Shown piece after piece: positions 56,341 to 64,000 of a DNA stretch of 64,000 bases. The DNA lies in contig NZ_SJOM01000007.1 in NCBI RefSeq assembly GCF_004762045.1, forward strand, positions 5,550,223 through 5,614,222, written 5' to 3'. The stretch comes from Mycobacterium sp. DL99. GTDB taxonomy: Bacteria; Actinomycetota; Actinomycetes; Mycobacteriales; Mycobacteriaceae. Positions within the stretch are counted from its first letter, which is position 1. Each line of letters starts with the position of its first letter. A model generated the notes under the pieces. It was given only the letters and a program-made list of their open reading frames with translations. It was not told the origin of the DNA and did not search any database. The position numbers were made by a program, and so were the translations under genes.

Positions 56341-56356
56341 TTGTGCGATCACACAA
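56341..56356. promoter_or_regulatory. 16 bp near-palindrome upstream of the MFS gene
   Basis: TTGTGCGATCACACAA: halves TTGTGCGA and TCACACAA match with one difference. About 116 bases upstream of the MFS start and only a few bases beyond the end of the 56359-56628 gene. The TTGT...ACAA form is that of GntR-type operators. No regulator gene is adjacent, so the trans factor is unknown. Confidence 0.4.
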
Positions 56357-56358
56357 AC

Positions 56359-56628
56359 CTACAGGTAGGTGACCCCGAGCAACACGAGCGAGAACAGCAC
56401 CGGAGACACGGGCAACGTCCACAGGAACGCAGCCCATGTGTGGGACTTCTGCTGGTACTTACGCCAGCCGAAATATCCGCCCGCGGCGCCACCGATGAGC
56501 GACAGGGCCGCAACCAGAAGCACCCAGATGTTCACCCGGGAGCCTTCGGTCGCCAACGTGATGGCAGCCAGCCACAGAATGTGGCCGACCACCAATCCGG
56601 CTATGCCGGCAACGATTTCGTTTCTCAA
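56359..56628 (-). CDS. Small membrane protein (Rv0463-like)
   Basis: 89 residues from TTG 56628, which overlaps the lpdC stop (TTGA). Three hydrophobic helices: IVAGIAGLVVGHILWLAAITLA, IWVLLVAALSLIGGAAGGYFGW and WTLPVSPVLFSLVLLGVTYL, with a basic loop YQQKSHTW. In M. tuberculosis the small membrane gene Rv0463 stands right after lpdC too. The use of a TTG start is inferred from the tight overlap. Confidence 0.72.
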   Translation of the reverse strand: MRNEIVAGIAGLVVGHILWLAAITLATEGSRVNIWVLLVAALSLIGGAAGGYFGWRKYQQKSHTWAAFLWTLPVSPVLFSLVLLGVTYL

Positions 56629-58031
56629 AAGTTGATCATGTGGCCGGTCAGCCCGTGGAAGCACTCCTGCAGCGCCTCCGACAGGGTCGGGTGGGTGTGC
56701 ACGTTGCGGGCCAGTTCGTTGGCCGTCAGGTCCCACTTCTGCGCCAGCGTCAGCTCCGGCAACAGCTCGGACACGTCCGGCCCGATCAGGTGTCCACCGA
56801 TCAGCTCGAGGTGCTTCTTGTCGGCGATCAGCTTCACGAAGCCGGTCGGATCGGCCAAGCCGTGCGCCTTACCGTTGGCGGTGAACGGGAACTTGGCGAC
56901 GACGACGTCGTATCCCTCGGCCTTGGCCTGCTCCTCGGTGAGACCGAAGCTGGCCACCTGCGGTTGGCAGAACGTGGCGCGCGGCATCATCCGGTAATCG
57001 CCCAACGCCAAAGTCTCTGCGCCGCCGATGGTTTCGGCTGCGACGACGCCCTGGGCCTCGGCCACGTGGGCCAGCTGCAACTTGCCGGTGACATCGCCGA
57101 TCGAGTAAATGCCGGGAACGTTGGTGCGCATGTAATCGTCGATCGCGATGGCCCCGCGGTCGGTCAGCGCCACCCCGGCCGCCTCCAGGCCGAAGCCCTC
57201 GATATTGGGCGCGAACCCGATGGCCTGCAGCACCTTGTCGGCCTTGAGCTCTTCGGTGTTGCCGTCCTTGCTGACCGTCACCTTGACCGTCGACCCATCA
57301 TCGGCGATGCCCTCGACCTTGGTGCCGGTCAGGATCTTGACGCCCAGCTTCTTGTACTGCTTCTCGATCTCCTTGGAGACCTCGGCGTCCTCGTTGGGTA
57401 GCGCGCGCGGCAGGAACTCGACGATGGTGACGTCGACGCCGTAGTTCTTCAGCACGTAGGCGAACTCCATGCCGATCGCGCCGGCGCCGGCGATGATGAT
57501 CGAGCCCGGCAGGTCGCGCGACAGGATCTGGGTTTCGTAGGTGACCACGTTGTCGGACAGCGCGGTGCCCGGCACCAGGCGGGTCGATGATCCGGTGGCG
57601 ATGATCGCGTTGTCGAAGGTGAGGTCCTCCGAACCTCCAGCACCGCCCTCCTCATTCAATTTGACCGACATCGACTTGGGCCCGGTGAAGGTGCCGTAGC
57701 CGTGAACCTCGGTGATCTTGTTCTTCTTCATCAGGAAGTGCACGCCGGCGACGCGACCGTCGGCGACCTTGCGGCTGCGATCGAAGGCGGCACCGTAATC
57801 GAAGGTGGCCTCACCGCTGATGCCGAAGGTCTTGGCTTCTTTGTTGAAGATGTGCGCGAGTTCCGCGTTGCGCAGCAGCGCCTTGGACGGGATACACCCG
57901 ACATTGAGGCACACGCCGCCCCAGTATTTGGGTTCGACAATTGCGGTGTTCAGCCCCAGTTGGGCGGCACGAATGGCCGCGACGTATCCACCGGGACCAG
58001 CTCCGAGAACGACGACGTCAAAGTGGGTCAC
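56625..58031 (-). CDS. lpdC: Dihydrolipoyl dehydrogenase (E3)
   Basis: 468-residue FAD/NAD enzyme. FAD site VVLGAGPGGYVAAIRAAQLG, redox disulfide GGVCLNVGCIPSKALL, NAD site IIIAGAGAIGMEFAYVL, second FAD block YSIGDVTGKLQLAHVA and the His-Glu dyad HTHPTLSEALQE. Shared E3 of pyruvate dehydrogenase, branched-chain dehydrogenase and peroxynitrite reductase systems in mycobacteria (Lpd, Rv0462). ATG 58031. Confidence 0.97.
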   Translation of the reverse strand: MTHFDVVVLGAGPGGYVAAIRAAQLGLNTAIVEPKYWGGVCLNVGCIPSKALLRNAELAHIFNKEAKTFGISGEATFDYGAAFDRSRKVADGRVAGVHFLMKKNKITEVHGYGTFTGPKSMSVKLNEEGGAGGSEDLTFDNAIIATGSSTRLVPGTALSDNVVTYETQILSRDLPGSIIIAGAGAIGMEFAYVLKNYGVDVTIVEFLPRALPNEDAEVSKEIEKQYKKLGVKILTGTKVEGIADDGSTVKVTVSKDGNTEELKADKVLQAIGFAPNIEGFGLEAAGVALTDRGAIAIDDYMRTNVPGIYSIGDVTGKLQLAHVAEAQGVVAAETIGGAETLALGDYRMMPRATFCQPQVASFGLTEEQAKAEGYDVVVAKFPFTANGKAHGLADPTGFVKLIADKKHLELIGGHLIGPDVSELLPELTLAQKWDLTANELARNVHTHPTLSEALQECFHGLTGHMINF

Positions 58032-58061
58032 GACCCCACCCTAGTGGGCCGTGCAATGGCC

Positions 58062-58556
58062 CTACCGGGCGATCCAGCCGAATACGTAGGCGCCGTAGAA
58101 AACCGCCGCCGCTGCCATCGCCGCCAGAGGCGCCGACATCAGGGCGATGGCCAGGGCCGATACCAGGGGTTTGCGCTGGGCCGTCGACGCCACCAGGGCC
58201 CCGACCGTGATGACGACGATGTAGGCGAGCACGGCGAACACCGGCCAGGTCTTGTCGGCTGACTGGTACCAGTAGTAGTACAGACCGGCCCCCGCCGCTG
58301 CGGAGACGAACCACACCCCGGCCAGCACGCCCACGAACGTCCACCACTTGACGGACAGGTAGATCCCTTCCACCACGATGGGCGGAGCCGGGGCGGGCAG
58401 CGGTGCCGAGGGCGCGTCGTCGAAGGCCGTCCCGTCCGGCGTCATGTCTTCCGCGGACGTCGTTTCGGGCGACAACTCCTCGTCGAGGACCTCGTTCTCC
58501 CCCGTGTCGAACAGCGGGGCGAAGTCCGCGGTGGAGGTGTCGACGTTTTCAGGCAT
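58062..58556 (-). CDS. Membrane protein with acidic N-terminus (Rv0461-like)
   Basis: 164 residues from ATG 58556. An acidic, Pro-rich 75-residue start (NVDTSTADFAPLFDTGENEVLDEELSPET) is followed by four hydrophobic helices (WWTFVGVLAGVWFVSAAAG to YGAYVFGWIAR). No domain recognised; corresponds to Rv0461 by position. Overlaps the next gene by 8 bases, so the small membrane gene, this gene and lpdC are likely one transcript. Confidence 0.78.
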   Translation of the reverse strand: MPENVDTSTADFAPLFDTGENEVLDEELSPETTSAEDMTPDGTAFDDAPSAPLPAPAPPIVVEGIYLSVKWWTFVGVLAGVWFVSAAAGAGLYYYWYQSADKTWPVFAVLAYIVVITVGALVASTAQRKPLVSALAIALMSAPLAAMAAAAVFYGAYVFGWIAR

Positions 58557-58827
58557 GGGTTGCCACCTGGATGATCGCCAGGGCACCGAACCAGCCGGGC
58601 GCGATGGCCAGCACACATGCGCCGAGCGTCGTGACCCACCGCCGCCCCGAAACCAGGACCATCAGTATCCCCAGGACCCCGGGTACCCCGAGGGCGAGGG
58701 CAATTACCACATCAGGCCGGACGGCGACCGTGACCAGCAGTTTCGTGGCGATGCCTGCCAGCAGCCCGACCGCTACGCCGACCAACATTGCGCTGGTCAG
58801 CAGCCACGCCCGTGGCAGCGGAATCAC
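58549..58827 (-). CDS. Small hydrophobic membrane protein (Rv0460-like)
   Basis: 92 residues from GTG 58827, three hydrophobic helices (AWLLTSAMLVGVAVGLLAG, VVIALALGVPGVLGILMVLVSG and LGACVLAIAPGWFGALAIIQV). Overlaps the downstream gene by 8 bases. The position and size match the hydrophobic protein Rv0460 in M. tuberculosis. Function unknown. Confidence 0.75.
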   Translation of the reverse strand: MIPLPRAWLLTSAMLVGVAVGLLAGIATKLLVTVAVRPDVVIALALGVPGVLGILMVLVSGRRWVTTLGACVLAIAPGWFGALAIIQVATHA

Positions 58828-58862
58828 TCTTCGACGATAACGCCGCGACCCACGCCGACCCG

Positions 58863-59360
58863 CTACATCTGCGCGGCGCGTCCCCCGGGGATCGGGCAGG
58901 CGTCGGCGGCTTCGTCGACGATGTGGCTGCCGGTGCCGGGCGGCCTGATTCCGTCTCCGTACTGCGCACCGGTCACCGGGGGTTGCTCGGCCAACAGGTC
59001 GTTCTCAGCGTCGGTGAAGGCCCGGCCGCGAGACAGGAACCGCATGCCTTCGGGCGCTTCCAGGCTGAAACCACCGCCGCGGCCGGGGACGACGTCGATC
59101 ACCAGCTGGGTGTGCTTCCACGCCTCGAACTGTGGACCGGAGATCCACACCGGAACGCCGTCACCGACGTCGAGAACCGCCAGAAGGACGTCGCGATCAC
59201 CGACGATGAACTCGCCGTCGGGGTAACACATCGGCGACGACCCGTCGCAGCAGCCGCCGGACTGGTGGAACATCAGCGAGCCGTGGCGCTCCCGTAGTCG
59301 TGCCAGTAGTTCAGCGGCGGCCGCGGTGATCAGGGCCCGTGCCGGTGCCTGGCCCATCAC
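58863..59360 (-). CDS. DUF779 domain-containing protein
   Basis: 165 residues from GTG 59360 (ATG 59357 also possible). DUF779 motifs: LMFHQSGGCCDGSSPMCYPDGEF with a CC pair and nearby Cys, VWISGPQFEAWKHTQLVIDVVPGRGGGFSLE and EGMRFLSRGRAFTDAE. Such proteins usually sit next to an aldehyde dehydrogenase gene (Rv0458 in M. tuberculosis); here none is adjacent. The Cys cluster suggests a metal site. Confidence 0.9.
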   Translation of the reverse strand: MMGQAPARALITAAAAELLARLRERHGSLMFHQSGGCCDGSSPMCYPDGEFIVGDRDVLLAVLDVGDGVPVWISGPQFEAWKHTQLVIDVVPGRGGGFSLEAPEGMRFLSRGRAFTDAENDLLAEQPPVTGAQYGDGIRPPGTGSHIVDEAADACPIPGGRAAQM

Positions 59361-59424
59361 GTCCTCGCTTCTGTCGCCGGTGGTGTTGTCCAGCTCACAG
59401 TACGCGCGCGGTCACAATGGACGG

Positions 59425-61425
59425 GTGGCGAACGACCCTTACCTGTGGCTTGAGGACATCACCGGCGACGACGCGTTGGCGTGGGTGCGGGCGCACAACG
59501 AGCCGACGATCGCCGAGTTGAGCGGCGACCGTTTCGAGGCGATGCGCTCCGAGGTGTTGGAGATCCTCGACACCGATGCGCGGATCCCCTATCCGGGCCG
59601 GCGCGGTGAGTATCTGTACAACTTCTGGCGCGACGAGGCCAACCCGCGCGGCCTGTGGCGGCGCACCACACTGGACAGCTACCGGACCGATGATCCGGAC
59701 TGGGACGTGATCCTGGATCTGGACGAGCTGGCCCGCGCCGAGGACGAGAACTGGGTGTGGGCCGGGCCCGAGGTGATCGAGCCGGAGCACACGCTGGCCA
59801 TGATCAGCCTGTCCCGGGGCGGCGCCGATGCCACTGTGGTGCGCGAGTTCGACATGCGGACAAGGGAATTCGTTTCCGGAGGATTCGAGCTGGCCGAAGC
59901 CAAGTCCTCGGTGTCGTGGGAGGACGAGGACACCCTCCTGGTGTGCACCGACTTCGGCGAGGGTTCGATGACCGAATCCGGGTATCCGCGGATCGCCAAG
60001 CGCTGGCGCCGCGGTCAGCCGTTGGCCGACGCCGAGACGGTGTACGAGGCCGAGCCGACTGATGTCCGGGTGATCGCCTCGATCGACCGGACGCCGGGCT
60101 TCGAGCACACCCGGTTGGGCCGTTACACCGACTTCTACCACCGCATCCGCTACGAGGTGCGCGACGGCGAGCTCATCGAACTCAAGGTCCCGACCGACTC
60201 GTCACTGTCACTGCACCGAGAGTGGCTGCTGATCTCCCTGCGGACCGACTGGCAGGTGGGTGAGGTCACCTATCCCGCGGGCGCGCTCCTGGCCACCAAG
60301 TTCGACGATTTCCTCTCCGGCACAGCGGATCTCGCGATGATCTACGAGCCCGACGAGCACAGCTGCCTGTCGAGCGTGCAGTGGACCAAGGACAAGCTGA
60401 TCCTGATCACGCTGCGCGATGTCGCCAGCCACGTCGAGGTCGTCACGCCCGGGACGTGGGAACGCAGGGACGCACCGGACATCCCGCCGGCCGCCGATAC
60501 CATCGTCGTCGACATCGACCACCTCGGTGACGAGGTCTTCTACAACTCAAGCGGATTCACCACTCCGTCGCGGCTGCTGTACGGCACCGCAGGCGGGCCG
60601 CTGGTTCAGATCAAGTCCGCACCGGCGTTCTACAACGCCGACGGCATCGGCGTCGAGCAGTTCTTCGCCACGTCCGAGGACGGCACGAAGGTCCCGTATT
60701 TCGTCGTCGGGCGCCGCGAGGAACCGAGCCCGACCTATCTCTACGGCTACGGCGGGTTTCAGAATTCGCTGACCCCGGGCTACATCGGCGGGGTCGGCCG
60801 CGGCTGGCTGGAGCGCGGCGGCACGTACGTGCAGGCCAACATCCGCGGCGGTGGCGAGTACGGCCCGGGCTGGCACAAGCAGGCGATGCGCGAGAACCGC
60901 CACCTGGTGTACGAGGATTTCGCCGCGGTCGCCGCCGATCTGGTGCGGCGCGGCATCACCACGGTCGAGCAGCTCGGCGCGGCCGGCGGCAGCAACGGCG
61001 GGCTGCTCATGGGCGTGATGCTGACCCGGTATCCGGAGCTGTTCGGGGCACTGGTGTGCAGTGTGCCGTTGCTGGACATGAAGCGTTTCCATCTGCTGCT
61101 CGCGGGCGCGTCATGGGTGGCCGAATACGGCAACCCCGACGATCCGGCGGACTGGGAGTTCATGGCGGAATACTCGCCGTACCAAAATATTTCGGCCTCG
61201 GCCATGTATCCGCCGATCCTGATCACCACCTCGACCCGGGATGACCGGGTGCATCCCGGACATGCCAGGAAGATGACCGCGGCGCTGGAGGCGGCCGGGC
61301 ATCGGGTGCTGTATTACGAGAACATCGAAGGTGGCCACGGCGGCGCGGCCGACAACAAGCAGTCCGCGTTCAAGGCGGCGCTGACCTACGAGTTCCTCTG
61401 GCAGACGCTCGGGGACCGCACCTAG
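59425..61425 (+). CDS. Prolyl oligopeptidase family serine protease
   Basis: 666 residues from GTG 59425. N-terminal beta-propeller (DPYLWLEDITGDDALAWVRAHNEPT at the start) and a C-terminal alpha/beta-hydrolase: nucleophile GAAGGSNGGLLMG, Asp in TTSTRDDRVHPGHARKM and His in NIEGGHGGAADN. Cleaves short peptides after proline. Counterpart of Rv0457c and the last gene of the shared order. Divergent from the DUF779 gene. Confidence 0.93.
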   Translation: MANDPYLWLEDITGDDALAWVRAHNEPTIAELSGDRFEAMRSEVLEILDTDARIPYPGRRGEYLYNFWRDEANPRGLWRRTTLDSYRTDDPDWDVILDLDELARAEDENWVWAGPEVIEPEHTLAMISLSRGGADATVVREFDMRTREFVSGGFELAEAKSSVSWEDEDTLLVCTDFGEGSMTESGYPRIAKRWRRGQPLADAETVYEAEPTDVRVIASIDRTPGFEHTRLGRYTDFYHRIRYEVRDGELIELKVPTDSSLSLHREWLLISLRTDWQVGEVTYPAGALLATKFDDFLSGTADLAMIYEPDEHSCLSSVQWTKDKLILITLRDVASHVEVVTPGTWERRDAPDIPPAADTIVVDIDHLGDEVFYNSSGFTTPSRLLYGTAGGPLVQIKSAPAFYNADGIGVEQFFATSEDGTKVPYFVVGRREEPSPTYLYGYGGFQNSLTPGYIGGVGRGWLERGGTYVQANIRGGGEYGPGWHKQAMRENRHLVYEDFAAVAADLVRRGITTVEQLGAAGGSNGGLLMGVMLTRYPELFGALVCSVPLLDMKRFHLLLAGASWVAEYGNPDDPADWEFMAEYSPYQNISASAMYPPILITTSTRDDRVHPGHARKMTAALEAAGHRVLYYENIEGGHGGAADNKQSAFKAALTYEFLWQTLGDRT

Positions 61426-61516
61426 CGGAAGTTTGCCCGGCGCTGGAACACCGATCGCTTTCCCGTGCGAAAACTCGCGCACGCGCGGGCTCGGTCCGGG
61501 CAGTAACGTACTCGAA

Positions 61517-62743
61517 ATGCAGTCGTGGGGTCCGTTCGGTCCGCCGCCCAAGTCCTGGGGTGATGATCCCTTCGCTGCGGGCGCCGACCCGTTCGCACAG
61601 GCCAAATCGGACAACGCCAAGCCCGCGGATCCATGGGCTTCGGCCCCGGATCCATGGGCCACCGCACCATCGGGGTCGCCCGTGCCGCCGCAGCATCAGC
61701 CGGGCGATGCCGACCCCTGGGGTGGGCAATCTCCCGCGTATCCGGCCCCGTTGCCAACACCGAAAAGCCCTCGACGACCGGCCATCCTGATCGGTTCGGC
61801 CGTCGCCGTCGTCGTCGTGCTCGCGCTGATCGCCGCAGGAGTCGCGGTGTTCAAACAACAGGGCAGCACCAGCGCCAGTGAACCGGCCAGCCCCGCAGGC
61901 GCAGTCCCAACCAGCGAACTCACCTCCACACCGTCCTACACCGCCACCACCACGCCTCCCCCAACCACCACCAGTGCAATGCCCCTGCCCACCGGCGAGG
62001 CCGCATTGGGACAAAACCGGATCTACGCCAACTTCGACGCCGGCCTGACCAAACAGCCATGCAACCCGGTCGGCTGGCCGAGCGACGCGGTGGCGGCTGA
62101 GATCTTCTACCAGGCGGCCCTCCAGTGCTTGGAGGCCGCGTGGAAACCCGTCGTGACGGCCGCAGGTTTCGAGTTTCGGAACGTGACGCTGTCGGTGCCG
62201 ACGGGCGACGTCATGACAACGCCATGTGGCACCTACTCGACGAGCCCGGGCCAGAACCCCGCCCGCTACTGCTCTGGGCAGCTTCCGCAGGGAACCCTCA
62301 GCGAAACCATCTATATGCCACTTGCCGGAATGCCGGCAGATCGATACGGCGACAAGGCGATCATCTACCTGTCGATGCTCGCCCATGAATACGGCCACCA
62401 CATCCAATCGCTCCTCGGAACAGGGGGTGAGGAGAGCAGACAGAAGGACGCGGTGGGTGAACAGTCCGAGCAAGGGCTGGAGTTGACGCGCCGCTACGAA
62501 TTGCAGGCACAGTGCTTCTCCGGCATGTTCATCGGTTCCATCGTCGACACCGGAGGACGATTCACCGTGGCCGATTACCAGATCGCGCTTGACGACAACG
62601 CGACCCGTGGCGACTGGAATCCAAGCGCGCCTCGTGACCACGGATCGAAGGCACACTTCAGCGGTTGGTGGGATCAGGGCTACCGCGAGAACAAGATCGG
62701 ACAGTGCAACACCTGGCTCTCGCCCTCCAGCGACGTGTCGTAG
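61517..62743 (+). CDS. Membrane-anchored neutral zinc metallopeptidase
   Basis: 408 residues from ATG 61517. The first 85 residues are Pro/Asp/Trp-rich (PADPWASAPDPWATAP), followed by one membrane helix ILIGSAVAVVVVLALIAAGVAVF (about 93-115), a Thr/Ser/Pro linker, and the peptidase domain with zinc motif LAHEYGHHIQS and the downstream RRYELQAQCFSGMF Glu/Cys block. This is the neutral zinc metallopeptidase (YpfJ-like) family. The domain faces the outside. Substrate unknown. Confidence 0.88.
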   Translation: MQSWGPFGPPPKSWGDDPFAAGADPFAQAKSDNAKPADPWASAPDPWATAPSGSPVPPQHQPGDADPWGGQSPAYPAPLPTPKSPRRPAILIGSAVAVVVVLALIAAGVAVFKQQGSTSASEPASPAGAVPTSELTSTPSYTATTTPPPTTTSAMPLPTGEAALGQNRIYANFDAGLTKQPCNPVGWPSDAVAAEIFYQAALQCLEAAWKPVVTAAGFEFRNVTLSVPTGDVMTTPCGTYSTSPGQNPARYCSGQLPQGTLSETIYMPLAGMPADRYGDKAIIYLSMLAHEYGHHIQSLLGTGGEESRQKDAVGEQSEQGLELTRRYELQAQCFSGMFIGSIVDTGGRFTVADYQIALDDNATRGDWNPSAPRDHGSKAHFSGWWDQGYRENKIGQCNTWLSPSSDVS

Positions 62744-62746
62744 CGG

Positions 62747-63175
62747 CTAGCGCCCGTCGAGCACTCCATGTCCGGTGATCATCGGTAGGTCCAGGAAGGT
62801 CCGGATCCCGGGGGCGGCCGCGCACACCGGTGCGATCGCATGCACCGCGTGCATCGCTGTGCCCAGGCAGCCCTGCTCAGTCTCGTCCTCACCGTGGTTG
62901 GCGATACGGGATCTGAGCTCCATCGACGGGTTGCCTTCGACGGTGACGTGCCAGCCGCGCCCGGCCGGCCAGTCGGGTGCCTGATCGTCGCCGAGGCGGG
63001 TGATGTGTTCGATAGCCAGTGCAGGCCTGCCGTTGACGACGGCGGTGTAGGAAAACCGTTGTGTTGACACTGTTCCGGCCTCGATGCGGCCTGACTTCAT
63101 GTCGAACGCCCCTGGCGTGTTCCCGGTGAATGAGACCAACTCATCTGGCCCCGCAGCTTCGACCGTGGTAATGCG
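62747..63175 (-). pseudogene. C-terminal fragment of a DapB-like NAD(P)-dependent dehydrogenase
   Basis: Coding from the minus strand, about 140 residues. The end of the protein is conserved: IEAGTVSTQRFSYTAVVNGRPALAIEHITRLGDDQAPDWP and EGNPSMELRSRIANHGEDETEQGCLGTAMHAVHAI...CAAAPGIRTFLDLPMITGHG, typical of the dihydrodipicolinate-reductase-like proteins of mycobacteria, which are about 350 residues. The N-terminal Rossmann half is missing: homology stops near 63175, where an insertion-sequence remnant begins, so the gene was cut. Probably inactive. Confidence 0.75.
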
Positions 63176-63345
63176 CGCTGAGGGACGGGATGGGTGCCAT
63201 GTTGACCGCGTTGTTGACCAGGGCGGTTGTCAGCGGTGGTGGAAACGTGCGGGCCACGATCATCCGAGAGAAGCCGTCCAGGACGGCGCAGCAGTACACC
63301 TTGCCATCATTGACCGTGTGGCGTTGCCGGACAGGTAAACTGAGA
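63176..63345 (-). mobile_element. Fragment of IS3-family transposase (integrase core)
   Basis: A reading of about 50 residues on the minus strand contains DGKVYCCAVLDGFSRMIVA and TALVNNAVNMA, the start of the rve integrase core in IS3-type transposases (usual text: EGKVYC-VLD-FSRR-VG ... ALV-NAL-MA). The first catalytic Asp region and the rest of the element are not present. It directly abuts the broken DapB-like gene, so an IS insertion followed by deletion is the likely history. Ends are not defined. Confidence 0.65.
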
Positions 63346-63362
63346 GCTGCCGCTATTTCCAA

Positions 63363-63888
63363 ATAGCAAGGCAGCGAATGGCTGTGGCTCTAGACCCCAA
63401 ACCGGATTTCCGACATCGACCGGAAGACCCGACATCGCAGTGTCGCGGGGTGCGCGCAACCCGTCGCTAGGGCAATGCTTCCAACGACATCCCGTTACTG
63501 GCAGCCCTGTTCGCTTCATTGAATAGTCGGGAATTCCCTACCTGTTCGCCTACCTATAGGCCGCCTGGGTGTCGACTTTGAGCCATCGAACTGACCGAAC
63601 GACGTTGGGCATCGAAGCCTGGTTTCTTCTCCGATCTTCCGGCACGGATGTCGTCATTGAGCGCGGCGGCTCCAGTCTGTCGGTGCCGGAAAAACTATCG
63701 GCAAATACTGGCGCGTGCGAAAGGCGAATCAGGCCATGCCTAGTCAAGCCTTTTGGCGACGAAACCCCGCCATCAACTCCAGTGATCCCTACCCACTGAC
63801 GACTCTCCAACGCCCATCGGTCGCCCGTCGGCACCCCGATGCGGACGAGGGTTTCGACCTCAAACCTATTCACCGGCAAAGGGTTAGA
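63363..63888. other. Decayed stretch without a credible gene
   Basis: 526 bases. Open frames on both strands (for example 63550-63879 minus, 63569-63799 plus) show no family match and no good start sites. It holds a 16 bp inverted repeat GCTATTT-CC-AAATAGC at 63352-63367 on its left edge and two direct CCGACATCG copies (63410, 63429). GC content is lower than the flanking genes. Most likely leftover from mobile DNA. Confidence 0.5.
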
Positions 63889-64000
63889 TCATTGCAGTGC
63901 GCCGATTGCGCTTTCGGCGGCTGCCACCAGCGCCCCACTGTGGGCCAGGTCGACGACGGCGCCGATCTCGGGGGACAGGTAGCGGTCGGCGCCCGGGCCG
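63889..64000 (-). CDS. Histidine ammonia-lyase-like protein (3' end only)
   Basis: Only the last 36 residues are inside the window: GPGADRYLSPEIGAVVDLAHSG followed by ALVAAAESAIGALQ and a stop at 63889-63891. The pattern GPGxDRxLxPxIxAxVxLxxSGALxAAxxxxIG matches the C-terminus of aromatic amino acid (histidine) ammonia-lyases, which convert histidine to urocanate. The gene continues to the right on the minus strand. Identification rests on this short end alone. Confidence 0.6.
   Translation of the reverse strand, partial: GPGADRYLSPEIGAVVDLAHSGALVAAAESAIGALQ

Noticed and set aside
63550..63879. 109-codon minus-strand frame in the decayed stretch
   Set aside because: No homology pattern, weak start and lower GC; more likely remnant sequence than a gene.
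1..64000. CRISPR arrays, tRNA, rRNA and toxin-antitoxin modules
   Set aside because: No regularly spaced repeats of CRISPR type, no tRNA-like cloverleaf in the gaps examined, and no rRNA-like sequence. The only regular short repeat is the four-unit operator-like array at 52682.

Overview
The window is GC-rich chromosomal DNA from a mycobacterium, most likely an environmental, rapidly growing Mycolicibacterium-type species. The evidence is the gene set: hbhA, the mycolic-acid methyltransferase umaA, mshA for mycothiol, senX3-regX3, ramB next to isocitrate lyase, F420-dependent nitroreductase-like proteins, a WhiB regulator, and the 33-residue ribosomal protein bS22. From about 9 kb to 61 kb the gene order matches, inverted, the M. 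tuberculosis Rv0524-Rv0457c block as I recall it. I see no neighbours for mmpS2/mmpL2, cmaA2 or pcaA, and there are extra genes: a PPK2 kinase, a methyltransferase-like gene, an APH(3'')-like kinase, a TetR/quinone-reductase pair and an MFS transporter. No rRNA, tRNA, CRISPR array or intact mobile element was seen.

Layout. 1-9.8 kb (accessory): 5' part of hemL, three tandem F420-type nitroreductase-fold genes, a WhiB3-like regulator, an MddA/NnrU-like membrane methyltransferase, a secreted protein of unknown function, a 45-residue basic protein, a PNPOx-like protein, and an MpaB-like oxygenase plus TetR gene facing a Tat-exported esterase. 9.85-17.6 kb: a compact minus-strand run hemA-hemC-hemD-hemB, four small membrane-protein genes and an APH(3'')-I-like kinase, joined by overlaps or very short gaps except for a 90 bp hemD-hemB gap. 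17.6-27.8 kb: serB1-like phosphatase, HadA/HadC-like dehydratase, acyltransferase, galE2-like epimerase, bS22, a BldC-like protein, proC, a thioesterase, a TIM-barrel protein, an acidic membrane protein, ppx1 and a Cys-rich protein.

27.8-43.5 kb: regX3-senX3, gpmA, a YbjN protein, mshA, a ROK regulator, an SDR, the L,D-transpeptidase lprQ, murB, two DUF2505 genes, the methyltransferase-like gene, a nitrilase, a DUF2993 protein, deoC with two small envelope genes, hbhA and its XRE neighbour. 43.5-54.8 kb: DUF445, TetR, PPK2, umaA, fadB2, aceA (icl1), an acyl-ACP thioesterase, ramB, the TetR/quinone-reductase pair and an AhpD-like gene. 54.8-64 kb: MFS transporter, lpdC with small envelope genes, DUF779, prolyl oligopeptidase, a membrane-anchored zinc protease, then a decayed stretch: a truncated DapB-like gene, an IS3-type transposase remnant, about 520 bp without a credible gene, and the 3' end of a histidine ammonia-lyase-like gene.

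Themes: tetrapyrrole synthesis (hemL, hemA, hemC, hemD, hemB), envelope building (murB, L,D-transpeptidase, umaA, HbhA, acyltransferase), phosphate/polyphosphate handling (senX3-regX3, ppx1, ppk2) and acetate/fatty-acid carbon entry (aceA, fadB2, lpdC, ramB). The best non-gene signals are a four-unit 14 bp repeat before the TetR/quinone-reductase pair, RamB-like repeats around aceA and ramB, two copies of a 58 bp palindromic element, and inverted repeats upstream of hemB, of the XRE gene near hbhA and of the MFS gene. I found no clearly novel multi-gene system.
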